64,000 nucleotides of DNA, taken from contig JBHGYD010000054.1 in NCBI GenBank assembly GCA_041920415.1, positions 62,001 through 126,000 on the forward strand. The letters are read 5' to 3'. Position 1 is the first letter of the stretch. The number at the start of each line of letters is the position of its first letter. This DNA comes from JBHGYD01 sp041920415 (lineage in GTDB: Bacteria; Bacillota; Bacilli; Bacillales; Anoxybacillaceae). The notes under the pieces were generated by a model. It made no database searches and had not been told where the DNA came from. It saw only the letters and a program-made list of their open reading frames with translations. Below, in pieces: positions 50,289-59,422 of the stretch. A program made the position numbers and the translations under genes.

Positions 50289-51189
50289 AGAAGGTTATAA
50301 ATCAGGGTTTGTTTCCATTATTGGTAGACCAAACGTTGGGAAATCGACGTTTTTAAATCGTGTTATTGGTCAAAAAATCGCCATTATGAGCGATAAACCA
50401 CAAACGACTCGTAATAAAATTCAAGGTGTGTACACAACAGACGACGCACAAATTATTTTTATTGATACACCAGGAATTCATAAGCCAAAGCATAAACTTG
50501 GCGATTTTATGATGAAAGTGGCGCAAAATGCCCTAAGAGAAGTCGATTTAATTTTGTTTATGATCAATGCGGAAGAAGGATTTGGTCGCGGAGACGCATT
50601 TATTATTGAGCGTCTCAAAGAAGTGAATACGCCTGTATTTTTAGTTGTCAATAAAATCGACCAAGTTCATCCTGATGAACTGTTACCACTTATTGATCAC
50701 TATAAGTCGCTGTACTCGTTTGCTGAAGTTGTCCCTATTTCGGCTTTACAAGGAAACAACGTCGAAACATTAATCGAACAAATTAAAAAATATTTGCCGG
50801 AAGGACCGCAATATTACCCAGCTGATCAAATTACTGACCATCCAGAACGATTTATTATTGCGGAGCTCATTCGTGAAAAAGCTCTTCATTTAACGCGGGA
50901 AGAAGTTCCACATTCGATCGCTGTCGTGATTGATACGATTGAGCGACGTGAAGATAGCCATACGGTTTATGTCGGAGCGACGATTATTGTGGAACGCGAC
51001 TCACAAAAAGGAATTATTATCGGTAAACAAGGACGAATGTTAAAGGAAATTGGACAACGCGCTCGCATGGATATTGAAGCGTTGCTTGGCTCCAAAGTAT
51101 TTTTAGAGTTATGGGTAAAAGTGCAAAAAGATTGGCGCAATAAATTATCACAGCTGCGTGATTTCGGGTTTAGGGAAGACGAATATTGA
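50281..51189 (+). CDS. era: GTPase Era
   Basis: Essential GTPase that binds the 3' end of 16S rRNA and acts in 30S assembly. The 302 residues have G1 GRPNVGKST at 15-23, G3 DTPGIHKP near 62, G4 NKIDQV near 125 and a C-terminal KH domain with RDSQKGIIIGKQGRMLKEIG. AGCGGAGG, part of the decayed cdd gene, is its ribosome binding site, which may explain why this 3' end of cdd has been kept. yqzL and recO follow. Confidence 0.97.
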   Translation: MNREGYKSGFVSIIGRPNVGKSTFLNRVIGQKIAIMSDKPQTTRNKIQGVYTTDDAQIIFIDTPGIHKPKHKLGDFMMKVAQNALREVDLILFMINAEEGFGRGDAFIIERLKEVNTPVFLVVNKIDQVHPDELLPLIDHYKSLYSFAEVVPISALQGNNVETLIEQIKKYLPEGPQYYPADQITDHPERFIIAELIREKALHLTREEVPHSIAVVIDTIERREDSHTVYVGATIIVERDSQKGIIIGKQGRMLKEIGQRARMDIEALLGSKVFLELWVKVQKDWRNKLSQLRDFGFREDEY

Positions 51190-51282
51190 CAAATTTTACG
51201 TAACATAAATGTTTGGTAGCAAGGCCAACCTATAAGTAGGTCGAATAACAAGCTTATGCTGCAGGCGGAAAGGTGTGGTTCG

Positions 51283-51426
51283 ATGCTAGAGTTTACGTGG
51301 AAGCTGTTTAGCCAAACCGGCAATATCGACACGTATCTCCTTTTTAAAGAGCTTGAAAAGGAGCACCAACCTAATAGTGACGAGCAAGAGCAAGAGCTAA
51401 CGGAAATGGACCAGCCGATTTTCTAA
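51283..51426 (+). CDS. yqzL: YqzL family small protein
   Basis: A 47-residue protein starting MLEFTWKLFSQTGNIDTYLLFKE, the conserved YqzL opening, with an acidic Gln/Glu-rich tail. It lies between era and recO as in B. subtilis. Function unknown. ATG 51283 follows GGAAAGGTG. Too short for most gene finders but well conserved in sequence and position. Confidence 0.85.
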   Translation: MLEFTWKLFSQTGNIDTYLLFKELEKEHQPNSDEQEQELTEMDQPIF

Positions 51427-51455
51427 GCTGCTTTTCCAGCTTGGTGGTGATCATA

Positions 51456-52211
51456 TTGTTTGAAAAATGTGAAGCGATTGTGCTCCGAACGATTGATTAC
51501 GGAGAAACAAATAAAATCGTGGCTTTATTTACAAGAGAATGGGGAAAGGTGGCTGCGATGGCTCGTGGGGCAAAAAAGCCAAATAGCCGCCTTTCTGCTG
51601 TTACACAATTGTTTACATACGGTCATTACTTAATTCAAAAGAACCGTGGGGTAGGGAGCTTGCATCAAGGAGAAGCGATTGACACGATGAGAGGTATTCG
51701 CGAAAACATTTTTGCAACGGCCTATGCCTCTTACATCGTGGAGTTGACCGATAAAGTCACGGAAGAACAGCGAAAAAATCCTTATTTGTTTGAACTTCTT
51801 CTCCAAACATTAAAGTATATGAACGACGGTCTTGATTTAGAGATTCTCACATACATTTATGAGATGAAAATGTTAAATGTAATGGGATTGTATCCTACAT
51901 TAGATGGATGTGCCGTTTGTAAGCAGACGGAAGGAAAATTTTCTTTTTCAATGAAAGAAGGGGGATTTCTTTGTCATCGGTGTGAACATAAAGATCCCCA
52001 CCGTTTCCCTCTTTCTCCTGCTGCGGTTAAATTGCTAAGGCTCTTTTACTATCTCGACTTATCAAGGTTAGGGAAAATTTCGGTCAAAGACGAAACAAAA
52101 AAAGAACTACACCACGTCATTTCCGCCTATTATGACGAATATTCAGGACTTACATTAAAAACAAAACGATTTTTAAACCAAATGGAACAATTAAAAAATC
52201 ATTTACAATGA
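51456..52211 (+). CDS. recO: DNA repair protein RecO
   Basis: Recombination mediator that loads RecA on SSB-coated DNA in the RecFOR pathway. The 251 residues comprise an N-terminal OB fold (KCEAIVLRTIDYGETNKIV start), a helical middle and a zinc-binding segment with CAVCKQ and CHRC, near residues 148 and 172. Start TTG 51456 is chosen because GGTGGTGA lies seven bases upstream and it matches the usual start; further in-frame TTG and GTG codons exist upstream from 51441. A weak hairpin follows. Confidence 0.93.
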   Translation: MFEKCEAIVLRTIDYGETNKIVALFTREWGKVAAMARGAKKPNSRLSAVTQLFTYGHYLIQKNRGVGSLHQGEAIDTMRGIRENIFATAYASYIVELTDKVTEEQRKNPYLFELLLQTLKYMNDGLDLEILTYIYEMKMLNVMGLYPTLDGCAVCKQTEGKFSFSMKEGGFLCHRCEHKDPHRFPLSPAAVKLLRLFYYLDLSRLGKISVKDETKKELHHVISAYYDEYSGLTLKTKRFLNQMEQLKNHLQ

Positions 52212-52215
52212 TGAG

Positions 52216-52250
52216 AGCCTGCCTATATAACAGGCTTCTTCTGTTTTTAG
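52216..52250 (+). terminator. Weak terminator after recO
   Basis: 6-bp stem AGCCTG / CAGGCT (52216-52221 with 52231-52236), then TCTTCTGTTTTT. Confidence 0.5.
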
Positions 52251-52296
52251 TTTGAATGGTATTTTTTTGAACAAAATGAATTTTCACAATTTCTCC

Positions 52297-52324
52297 TTTG
52301 CAAAACACATCATTAAGTTATAAT
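52297..52324 (+). promoter_or_regulatory. Possible sigma-A promoter of ccpN
   Basis: TTTGCA (52297-52302), 16-base spacer, perfect TATAAT (52319-52324), 46 bases before the ccpN start. The minus-35 is weak. Confidence 0.45.
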
Positions 52325-52369
52325 ATTTTCATTGAGTATAACCTTTTTTAGCTTTTAGTAAGGTGGTGA

Positions 52370-53005
52370 GTGACAATCGAACTAAATAAACGCCAAGAAC
52401 AAATTTTACAAATTGTGAAAGACCATGGTCCGATTACGGGAGAAAGCATTGCGGAAAAGTTAAATTTAACGAGAGCGACATTGCGTCCCGACTTGGCGAT
52501 TTTAACAATGGCTGGATATTTAGAAGCAAGGCCGAGAGTCGGCTATTTTTATACAGGAAAGACAGGCTCTCAACTTCTTGCTGATAAAATTAAAAAAATG
52601 AAAGTGAGTGACTATCAGTCCATTCCAGTGGTGATCAATGAGAACGTCAGCGTGTACGATGCCATTGTGACCATGTTTCTTGAGGATGTCGGAACGTTGT
52701 TTGTCGTTGACGATGAGTCATTATTAGTTGGTGTTCTTTCACGGAAAGATTTATTGCGAGCAAGCATCGGCAAGCAAGATTTAACATCGATTCCTGTGAA
52801 TATTATTATGACTAGAATGCCGAATATTACAGTTTGTTATAAAGATGATTTGCTCATTGATGTCGCCGAGCGATTGATCGAAAAACAAATTGATGCGATG
52901 CCGGTTGTGAAAAAAACAGAAAAAGGATATGAGGTTATCGGAAGAATTACAAAGACGAACATGACAAAAGCGTTCGTTGCGTTAGTAAAAGACGATTTGC
53001 TTTGA
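52370..53005 (+). CDS. ccpN: Catabolite repressor CcpN
   Basis: Repressor of gluconeogenic genes (gapB, pckA in B. subtilis). The 211 residues hold an N-terminal helix-turn-helix (about 5-55, GPITGESIAEKLNLTRATLRPD) and two CBS domains (about 75-200) that sense adenine nucleotides. Translation starts with GTG 52370 after AAGGTGGTGA. Immediate coupling to ppsR (four-base overlap region) matches ccpN-yqfL in B. subtilis, where YqfL modulates CcpN activity. Confidence 0.94.
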   Translation: MTIELNKRQEQILQIVKDHGPITGESIAEKLNLTRATLRPDLAILTMAGYLEARPRVGYFYTGKTGSQLLADKIKKMKVSDYQSIPVVINENVSVYDAIVTMFLEDVGTLFVVDDESLLVGVLSRKDLLRASIGKQDLTSIPVNIIMTRMPNITVCYKDDLLIDVAERLIEKQIDAMPVVKKTEKGYEVIGRITKTNMTKAFVALVKDDLL

Positions 53006-53016
53006 GGGGGATTGAG

Positions 53017-53817
53017 ATGAGCCAACGTTGCGTATACGTGGTTTCCGATTCAGGTGGAGAAACCGCTGAATTAGTTGTTAAAGCAGCGGCAAGTCAATTT
53101 AATAGTTCTTCGATTCAATTGAAGCGAGTGCCGTATGTCGAGGATAAAATGACATTAGCGGAAGTAGTGGCGCTTGCGAAAATGAACAAAGGCATTATTG
53201 CTTTTACTCTTGTTGTGCCGGAAATGCGCGAGTTTCTTATCAAAGAAGCTGCACGTGAAGGGGTGGAAGTGTACGACATCATCGGACCGCTCATTGAGAA
53301 AATGCGAGATTTGTTTGAAATGACGCCGCGCTATGAACCGGGGCAAGTTCGTGTATTAGATGAAGATTATTTCAAAAAAATTGAAGCGATTGAATTTGCG
53401 GTGAAGTATGACGATGGGCGTGACCCTCGCGGAATTTTACGTGCCGATATTGTACTCATTGGTGTTTCACGTACGTCAAAAACCCCGCTTTCGCAATATT
53501 TAGCCCATAAGCGGTTGAAAGTGGCCAATGTTCCGATTGTGCCGGAAGTGGAGCCGCCGGAAGAGTTGTTTAAAGTGTCACCACATAAATGTTTCGGTTT
53601 AAAAATTAGCCCAGAAAAATTAAACTTTATTCGCCGCGAACGACTCAAAGCGCTCGGATTGGACGATAAAGCGATTTATGCCAATATGGACCGCATTAAA
53701 GAAGAGCTTAATTATTTTGATGAAGTGGTCAAAAAAATCGGCTGTGATGTCATTGATGTCACAAACAAAGCGGTAGAAGAAACAGCGAATATTATTATGA
53801 AAAAGAGAAAACTGTAG
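53017..53817 (+). CDS. ppsR: Pyruvate, water/phosphate dikinase regulatory protein (YqfL)
   Basis: Bifunctional kinase/pyrophosphorylase of the DUF299 family, which switches PPDK or PEP synthase by ADP-dependent threonine phosphorylation. The 266 residues have the P-loop GVSRTSKTPLSQYLAHK near residues 149-165 and the N-terminal VVSDSGGETAE. In B. subtilis YqfL instead or in addition acts on CcpN function; the target here cannot be told from the window. ATG 53017 follows AGGGGG. Confidence 0.92.
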   Translation: MSQRCVYVVSDSGGETAELVVKAAASQFNSSSIQLKRVPYVEDKMTLAEVVALAKMNKGIIAFTLVVPEMREFLIKEAAREGVEVYDIIGPLIEKMRDLFEMTPRYEPGQVRVLDEDYFKKIEAIEFAVKYDDGRDPRGILRADIVLIGVSRTSKTPLSQYLAHKRLKVANVPIVPEVEPPEELFKVSPHKCFGLKISPEKLNFIRRERLKALGLDDKAIYANMDRIKEELNYFDEVVKKIGCDVIDVTNKAVEETANIIMKKRKL

Positions 53818-53956
53818 CACTTTCACGATATTGTGAAATGTGCTTTTATTTTTTTATAGCATATTCTGACCATTTGTATTATAATAAAAAATTGTGATAA
53901 AAATGCACAAAATAGGTTTAGAGTGCGTATAGAACGAATAAACTATTTATAGTTTA

Positions 53957-54517
53957 TTGTCAAGAGGAGTAGGTCAATCTTTTTCGACAAAATTCGTTTA
54001 TAAAATAGGAGGGAAAAGCAGGATTTTCGAGAATCATGTAGAATTTAAGGGACATAACGAATGGCAGACGACTATTTTTGTCGATGCAGATGCTTGTCCA
54101 GTAAAAAATGAAATTTTCCTTCTTGCTCATCAATTTAATATAGAAAGTGTTTTTGTATCTTCATATAACCATTTTTCTCCTTCTAAAGAAATGAAATGGG
54201 TATATGTAGATACGGAAAGAGAGGCCGTTGATTTATATATCTTGAATCATGCGCTGAAAGGCGATGTTGTTGTTACTCAAGATATAGGTCTAGCGAGCAT
54301 GCTAGTAAACCGCGGCATTTACGTTGTTTCACCGCGGGGAAAAGTATATGAGGAAAAAGAAATGGATCATATTCTCTATATCCGCTATCTTCAAGCAAAA
54401 CAACGAAGGCAAGGCGTGTATGCCAAGGGGGCGAAACGCTTTTCCGATGAGGAACGGCACGCGTTTCTAAAAAGTTTTGAAAAAATTTTGTCGAAACTCG
54501 CAGGAAAACAGGCATAG
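53957..54517 (+). CDS. yqxD: YqxD/YaiI family protein (UPF0178), start unresolved
   Basis: Small NYN/PIN-like fold protein of the UPF0178 family. The family core is clear: TIFVDADACPVKNEI, VTQDIGLASMLVNRG and RYLQAKQRRQGVYAKGAKRF. Function unknown. The frame opens with TTG 53957 but has no ATG before the core and no ribosome binding site for that TTG. AGGAGGG (54007-54013) lies nine bases before an in-frame ATT at 54023, and an ATG at 54061 after AAGGGA is one frame off, where it would give the normal family length (MAD then the core). So the gene either uses a non-ATG start or has a one-base N-terminal frameshift. It precedes dnaG as in B. subtilis. Confidence 0.7.
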   Translation: MSRGVGQSFSTKFVYKIGGKSRIFENHVEFKGHNEWQTTIFVDADACPVKNEIFLLAHQFNIESVFVSSYNHFSPSKEMKWVYVDTEREAVDLYILNHALKGDVVVTQDIGLASMLVNRGIYVVSPRGKVYEEKEMDHILYIRYLQAKQRRQGVYAKGAKRFSDEERHAFLKSFEKILSKLAGKQA

Positions 54518-54549
54518 GTCAAGAATAATAAGATTACGGAGCTGTTCGT

Positions 54550-56352
54550 ATGGGATACCGTATTCCCGAAGAAACGATTGAAACGATCCGTCGTTCTGTC
54601 GATATTGTTGATGTCATTAGTGATTATGTCCAACTGAAAAAACAAGGACGTAACTATTTTGGGTTGTGTCCGTTCCATGGGGAGAAAACACCGTCGTTTT
54701 CCGTTTCTCCTGAAAAGCAAATTTTCCACTGTTTTGGCTGTGGTGCGGGAGGAAACGTGTTTTCTTTTCTTATGGATATAGAAGGCATTTCGTTTATCGA
54801 TGCGGCCGAGCGGCTGGCATCAAGAGCGAATATTGATTTGTCGCACCTAGCATTCGATGGTCAACGAGAAAGACAGACGGAAACGAGCGAAGCGAAAAAA
54901 ATGATGGAAGCTCATGAGCTTCTAAAGAAATTTTACCATCATTTGCTCGTAAATACAAAAGAGGGGCAAACAGCGTTTGATTATTTACAAGCACGTGGGA
55001 TTACTCGTGAAGTGATTGAGCAATTTGAAATTGGTTATTCGCCTAACTCATGGGATTTAGCTGCGAAATTTTTAAAAGGACGCGGCTTTTCACTTGAGTT
55101 GATGGAAAAAGCAGGACTTTTGATTCGTAAAGAAAATGGCGATTATGTTGACCGTTTTCGCAATCGAATTATGTTTCCAATTCATAATCATCAAGGTGAA
55201 ACGGTCGCTTTTTCTGGACGGATTTTAGGAGAAGGACAACCGAAATATTTAAACAGTCCAGAAACGTTGATTTTTCATAAAGGAAAAATTTTATATAACT
55301 TTTATCAAGCGCGCTTACATATTCGGAAAAATCAGCAAGCTGTTTTATTTGAGGGATTTGCTGACGTCGTTTCTGCCGTAAAAGCCGGGGTAGCTCATTC
55401 GGTAGCAACGATGGGAACGTCCTTGACAGAGGAACAAGCGCGCATTCTTCGGCGTAATGTCGAATCGGTAGTGATTTGTTATGATGGAGATCCGGCCGGA
55501 GTGGAAGCAACGTTTCGCGCAGCTGAATTGTTATCAGAAACGGGCTGCTATGTGAAAATTGCTACAATTCCCGACGGTCTTGACCCGGATGAATATATAA
55601 GGAAATATGGTCCTGAACGGTTTCAGCGTGACATTATTGAAGCAAGCAGCTCGTTCATGACCTTTAAGATGGCGTATTTGCGAAGAGGGAAAAACTTACA
55701 AAACGAAAGTGACCAAATTCGCTATATTGAAGAAGTGTTACGAGAAATTAGCAAATTATCTAACCCGATTGAATGGGATTATTATTTACGACAGCTAGCG
55801 AACGAATTTTCTCTTTCCCTGTCTGCCTTGCAGCAACAGCTAGAGCGCTATAAAACAACGAAAGAAAAAAATAACCATACCGTTCCAGAGCGGGTAGTGA
55901 CACGACAACCGTTACAAAAAAAACTTCTTCCAGCGTTTCATAATGCCGAGCGGATGTTGCTTGCGCATATGCTTCGGAATCGGGATGTTGCCCTAACCGT
56001 TCAGCAAGCGATTCAAGGGGAGTTCAATATTGAAGAACATCGTGCGATCGCTGCGTATATATACGCCTTTTATGAGGAAGGAAATGAACCAGATGTCAGT
56101 GCTTTGCTTGCACGTTTGCCTGATGATTTAAAACCGTTAGTAACGGAGTTATCGATGATGCTCATTAACGAAGATCTTTCTAATCAAGAGCTAAACGATT
56201 ATATCAAACATGTGTTGAATTATCCAAAATGGTTAAAGCTAAAGGAAAAAGAACAGGAAAAAATTGAAGCGGAACGCCAAAAAGATTTTTTAAAAGCTGC
56301 CCGCATTGCGAAAGAAATTATCGAAATGAAAAAGTTGTTATCAACTTCATGA
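54550..56352 (+). CDS. dnaG: DNA primase
   Basis: Makes RNA primers at the replication fork. The 600-residue protein has the N-terminal zinc finger with C40, H43, C61 and C64, the catalytic RNAP/TOPRIM core with EGFADVVSAVKAG near 272 and the DGDPAG metal motif near 318, and a C-terminal helicase-binding domain. GGAGCTG precedes the ATG. dnaG and sigA form the conserved macromolecular synthesis operon. Confidence 0.97.
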   Translation: MGYRIPEETIETIRRSVDIVDVISDYVQLKKQGRNYFGLCPFHGEKTPSFSVSPEKQIFHCFGCGAGGNVFSFLMDIEGISFIDAAERLASRANIDLSHLAFDGQRERQTETSEAKKMMEAHELLKKFYHHLLVNTKEGQTAFDYLQARGITREVIEQFEIGYSPNSWDLAAKFLKGRGFSLELMEKAGLLIRKENGDYVDRFRNRIMFPIHNHQGETVAFSGRILGEGQPKYLNSPETLIFHKGKILYNFYQARLHIRKNQQAVLFEGFADVVSAVKAGVAHSVATMGTSLTEEQARILRRNVESVVICYDGDPAGVEATFRAAELLSETGCYVKIATIPDGLDPDEYIRKYGPERFQRDIIEASSSFMTFKMAYLRRGKNLQNESDQIRYIEEVLREISKLSNPIEWDYYLRQLANEFSLSLSALQQQLERYKTTKEKNNHTVPERVVTRQPLQKKLLPAFHNAERMLLAHMLRNRDVALTVQQAIQGEFNIEEHRAIAAYIYAFYEEGNEPDVSALLARLPDDLKPLVTELSMMLINEDLSNQELNDYIKHVLNYPKWLKLKEKEQEKIEAERQKDFLKAARIAKEIIEMKKLLSTS

Positions 56353-56387
56353 TACTCTGTTTGAAAGTCTTAGAAGGAGGGGACGAA

Positions 56388-57512
56388 ATGGCTGAAAAAT
56401 CAGCTCGTTCAAAACAAGTCGACTCTGATGTAACACTAGAGCAAGTAAAAGAACAATTAGTGGAATTAGGAAAAAAACGCGGTGTTTTAACGTATGAAGA
56501 GATTGCCGAACGGTTGTCTGGATTTGACCTTGATTCTGATCAAATGGATGAATATTATGAATACTTAGCTGAGCAAGGCATCGATGTAATCAGTGAATCT
56601 GATTTAGACGACGATCCGGATTTAGATGACCTTACGAAGGAAGAAGAGTTTGACTTAAACGATTTAACCGTACCGCCTGGCGTAAAAATTAATGACCCGG
56701 TGCGCATGTATTTAAAAGAAATTGGACGTGTTCCATTGTTATCGGCTGAAGAAGAAATTGAGCTTGCGAAACGAATTGAGCAAGGCGACGAAGAAGCGAA
56801 ACGTCGTTTGACAGAAGCGAACCTTCGCCTTGTTGTGAGCATTGCAAAACGCTATGTCGGTCGTGGCATGCTGTTTCTTGATTTAATTCAAGAAGGAAAT
56901 ATGGGTTTAATTAAAGCTGTTGAAAAGTTTGACTATCGCAAAGGATATAAGTTTAGTACGTATGCGACATGGTGGATTCGTCAAGCGATTACGCGTGCGA
57001 TTGCTGACCAAGCCCGGACGATTCGCATTCCTGTTCACATGGTGGAAACGATCAATAAACTGATTCGTGTGCAAAGACAATTACTTCAAGATCTTGGTCG
57101 TGAGCCATCTCCGGAAGAAATTGCAGAAGAGATGGACTTAACTCCTGAGAAGGTGCGTGAAATTTTAAAAATTGCGCAAGAGCCTGTGTCGCTTGAAACG
57201 CCAATCGGTGAAGAAGACGATTCGCACTTAGGCGACTTTATCGAAGACCAAGACGCGACCTCTCCATCTGAACACGCTGCGTATGAATTATTAAAAGAAC
57301 AACTTGAAGATGTGTTAGATACGCTTACGGACCGGGAAGAAAATGTGCTTCGCTTACGCTTTGGATTAGATGATGGACGCACGCGCACACTCGAGGAAGT
57401 CGGAAAAGTGTTTGGCGTGACAAGAGAACGCATTCGCCAAATTGAAGCAAAGGCGCTTCGAAAACTGCGTCATCCAAGTCGCAGCAAACGGTTAAAAGAC
57501 TTTTTAGAGTAA
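56388..57512 (+). CDS. sigA: RNA polymerase primary sigma factor SigA
   Basis: Housekeeping sigma factor of 374 residues. Region 1.1 type sequence is at the N-terminus, an acidic stretch (DLDDDPDLDD) follows, then region 1.2-2 with DLIQEGNMGLIKAVEKFDYRKGYKFSTYATWWIRQAI, region 3 and region 4 with EVGKVFGVTRERIRQIEAKALRKL. ATG 56388 (MAEKSARSKQ) follows AGGAGGGG; an ATG at 56349 overlaps the dnaG stop and lacks a site. A strong terminator follows. Confidence 0.98.
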   Translation: MAEKSARSKQVDSDVTLEQVKEQLVELGKKRGVLTYEEIAERLSGFDLDSDQMDEYYEYLAEQGIDVISESDLDDDPDLDDLTKEEEFDLNDLTVPPGVKINDPVRMYLKEIGRVPLLSAEEEIELAKRIEQGDEEAKRRLTEANLRLVVSIAKRYVGRGMLFLDLIQEGNMGLIKAVEKFDYRKGYKFSTYATWWIRQAITRAIADQARTIRIPVHMVETINKLIRVQRQLLQDLGREPSPEEIAEEMDLTPEKVREILKIAQEPVSLETPIGEEDDSHLGDFIEDQDATSPSEHAAYELLKEQLEDVLDTLTDREENVLRLRFGLDDGRTRTLEEVGKVFGVTRERIRQIEAKALRKLRHPSRSKRLKDFLE

Positions 57513-57523
57513 TGATTTACAAC

Positions 57524-57563
57524 AAATAGTTTACTTCTTACAATAGAAGTAAACTATTTTTTA
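57524..57563 (+). terminator. Terminator of dnaG-sigA
   Basis: Perfect 14-bp stem (57524-57537 with 57546-57559), 8-base loop, T-rich tail. Confidence 0.88.
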
Positions 57564-57582
57564 TTTTCATTAGGAAAGGCCG

Positions 57583-58131
57583 ATGAGTATGAACGAAAAA
57601 CGACGCGAAATCATTGTACGAGAAATCGAATATTGGAAGCACTCTCGCCTTCTTCCAGAACAATACTGCGATTATTTGTTAGCTCTTTATACAGAAGGGG
57701 CTGCTAACCAGAGAAATTCTCATGTTTCTCGCTTCGGTCGCTTGAGTCATTTTGCATACGTTTCTTTCATTATTTTTATTTGTCTATTACTGCCAGCGAC
57801 TATTCTTGTCATTTATTTTACTGAATTGTCATTCGTTTTGCAAATGCTCCTTTTATCTCTTTTTTTCATCTTTTGTGTAATCGGAGTTTGGATGTGGGGA
57901 AAAGAAACAAAACTTGTGCATCTTCCACTGATTAGCGGAGCACTTATATTGTTCCTTGCTTCTATTCAAGTGAGCGATTATTATTTTCCAGAAGGGAAAG
58001 GAATCACCGCTTTTATCATTTTTTTAAACTGTCTATTATGGATTGCTGTAGGAATGCGTTTTCGTTTTTTGTATTTTACGATTTCTGGAGTACTCGGAAT
58101 GATATTGTTATGTGCATCCTTTTTTTTCTAG
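57583..58131 (+). CDS. Unknown polytopic membrane protein
   Basis: A 182-residue protein I cannot assign. The first 50 residues are hydrophilic and charged (EIEYWKHSRLLPEQYCDYLLALY), then five or so hydrophobic segments fill residues 55-182, ending in a very hydrophobic SFFF. The N-terminal pattern recalls the short helical domain of DUF2157-type membrane proteins, but that is a weak impression. AGGAAAGG precedes the two possible ATG starts 57583 and 57589. It stands alone between sigA and cccA, positions usually adjacent in relatives, with its own upstream terminator boundary. No promoter was fixed. Confidence 0.7.
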   Translation: MSMNEKRREIIVREIEYWKHSRLLPEQYCDYLLALYTEGAANQRNSHVSRFGRLSHFAYVSFIIFICLLLPATILVIYFTELSFVLQMLLLSLFFIFCVIGVWMWGKETKLVHLPLISGALILFLASIQVSDYYFPEGKGITAFIIFLNCLLWIAVGMRFRFLYFTISGVLGMILLCASFFF

Positions 58132-58271
58132 ATGATGTACGTCTTTTTTCGACGATTTTCAACGAGATTGTATATTAGGGCTTTTCCTTCTTCATAATTT
58201 ACAGTAAAATAAAATTGTTTGTAACGTTTACATTTTTAGGAGTAATGGTGATACATAAGGGAGGTAAAAAC

Positions 58272-58634
58272 ATGAATCGAAATCCATTGATCCCATTTGT
58301 ACTCATTATGGTATTTGGGATCGGTCTTACACTTGCCCTTTCATTTAAAGGGCTTGGCGATGCGGACGAGCTTGCAAAAGAGAAAAAAGGGGGAGAAAAA
58401 ACAGAGCAAACGGCCGCAGCGAACCCGGAAGAGTTTTATAAACAAACATGTAGCGGCTGTCACGGTGTTAACTATGAAGGTGGCGTTGGTCCGTCATTAA
58501 AAGGTGTGGGTAAACGGCTTTCATTGGACCAAATTAAAGATGTCATTCAACATGGTCGCGGCAACATGCCTCCAGGTCTTGTCCCGCCTGAAAAAGCGGA
58601 TGAAATGGCAAAATGGCTTTCAAAATTACAATAA
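58272..58634 (+). CDS. cccA: Membrane-anchored cytochrome c550
   Basis: Small c-type cytochrome of 120 residues, the length of B. subtilis CccA. An uncleaved N-terminal membrane anchor (about residues 5-25) is followed by a charged linker and the heme domain, with CSGCH at 60-64 binding heme and M99 in GNMPPG as the likely axial ligand. It carries electrons outside the membrane, probably toward cytochrome oxidase. ATG 58272 follows GGGAGG; an ATG at 58215 is in frame but unlikely. Confidence 0.95.
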   Translation: MNRNPLIPFVLIMVFGIGLTLALSFKGLGDADELAKEKKGGEKTEQTAAANPEEFYKQTCSGCHGVNYEGGVGPSLKGVGKRLSLDQIKDVIQHGRGNMPPGLVPPEKADEMAKWLSKLQ

Positions 58635-58636
58635 TG

Positions 58637-58671
58637 AAAAAATCCCTTTACCTTGGGTGAAGGGATTTTTT
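58637..58671 (+). terminator. Terminator of cccA
   Basis: Stem of 12 bp AAAAAATCCCTT / AAGGGATTTTTT with inner pairing (58637-58648 with 58660-58671), just behind cccA. Confidence 0.8.
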
Positions 58672-58717
58672 GTTTATGGTACAATAAGCAAAGAAACATT
58701 GTGGTGGTGAAAGGAAG

Positions 58718-59422
58718 ATGAACGAGTTAAAGCTATCGAAGCGACTAGAAACAGTTGCTTCTTTTATACCAAAACAATCAAAGTTAGCCGATATTGGTTC
58801 TGATCATGCGTACTTGCCTTGTTATGCGTATTTAAAAGGTTACATTACGATGGCCGTGGCTGGAGAGGTAGCGGACGGACCGTTTCGTTCTGCGCAGCAG
58901 CAAGTTGCTAAAACCGGGCTACGTGATGTCATTTCCGTACGAAAAGGCGACGGTCTTGCTGTTATTGAGCCGAATGAAGTCGATTGTATTACGATTGCCG
59001 GAATGGGTGGGACATTAATCAAACATATTTTAGAGAATGGAAAAGAAAAACTAGATGGAGTAAAGCGGTTAATTTTACAGCCAAATGTCGGCTCCCACAT
59101 CGTTCGAAAGTGGCTGATGGACAATGATTGGGAGTTAGTTGCTGAACGCATTTTGGAGGAAGATGAACAAATTTACGAGGTACTCGTAGTCGAAAAAGGC
59201 GATGGCCAACAACCGTATGACGATATTGAAGCAGGAATTTTATTAGGACCATTTCTTATGAAAGAACGGAATGATATATTTTTAAAAAAATGGCAGCATG
59301 AAGTTGCCCATTGGAAACATATTGTGGCACAATTAACCGAAAAAGCGACCACTGCTGAAAGCATGGCGAAAAAACAAGAGTTAGAACGAAAAATTCAGTT
59401 AGTAGAGGAGGCGCTGCGATGA
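58718..59422 (+). CDS. trmK: tRNA (adenine-22-N1)-methyltransferase TrmK
   Basis: SAM-dependent methyltransferase that forms m1A22 in tRNA. The 234 residues contain the SAM region LADIGSDHAYLPCY near 22-35, IAGMGGTLIKHIL near 91-103 and LQPNVGSHIVRKWL, matching B. subtilis YqfN/TrmK, and end in a helical C-terminal part. GTGGTGAAAGGAAG precedes the ATG. It overlaps yqfO by four bases and the two are co-transcribed. Confidence 0.94.
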   Translation: MNELKLSKRLETVASFIPKQSKLADIGSDHAYLPCYAYLKGYITMAVAGEVADGPFRSAQQQVAKTGLRDVISVRKGDGLAVIEPNEVDCITIAGMGGTLIKHILENGKEKLDGVKRLILQPNVGSHIVRKWLMDNDWELVAERILEEDEQIYEVLVVEKGDGQQPYDDIEAGILLGPFLMKERNDIFLKKWQHEVAHWKHIVAQLTEKATTAESMAKKQELERKIQLVEEALR

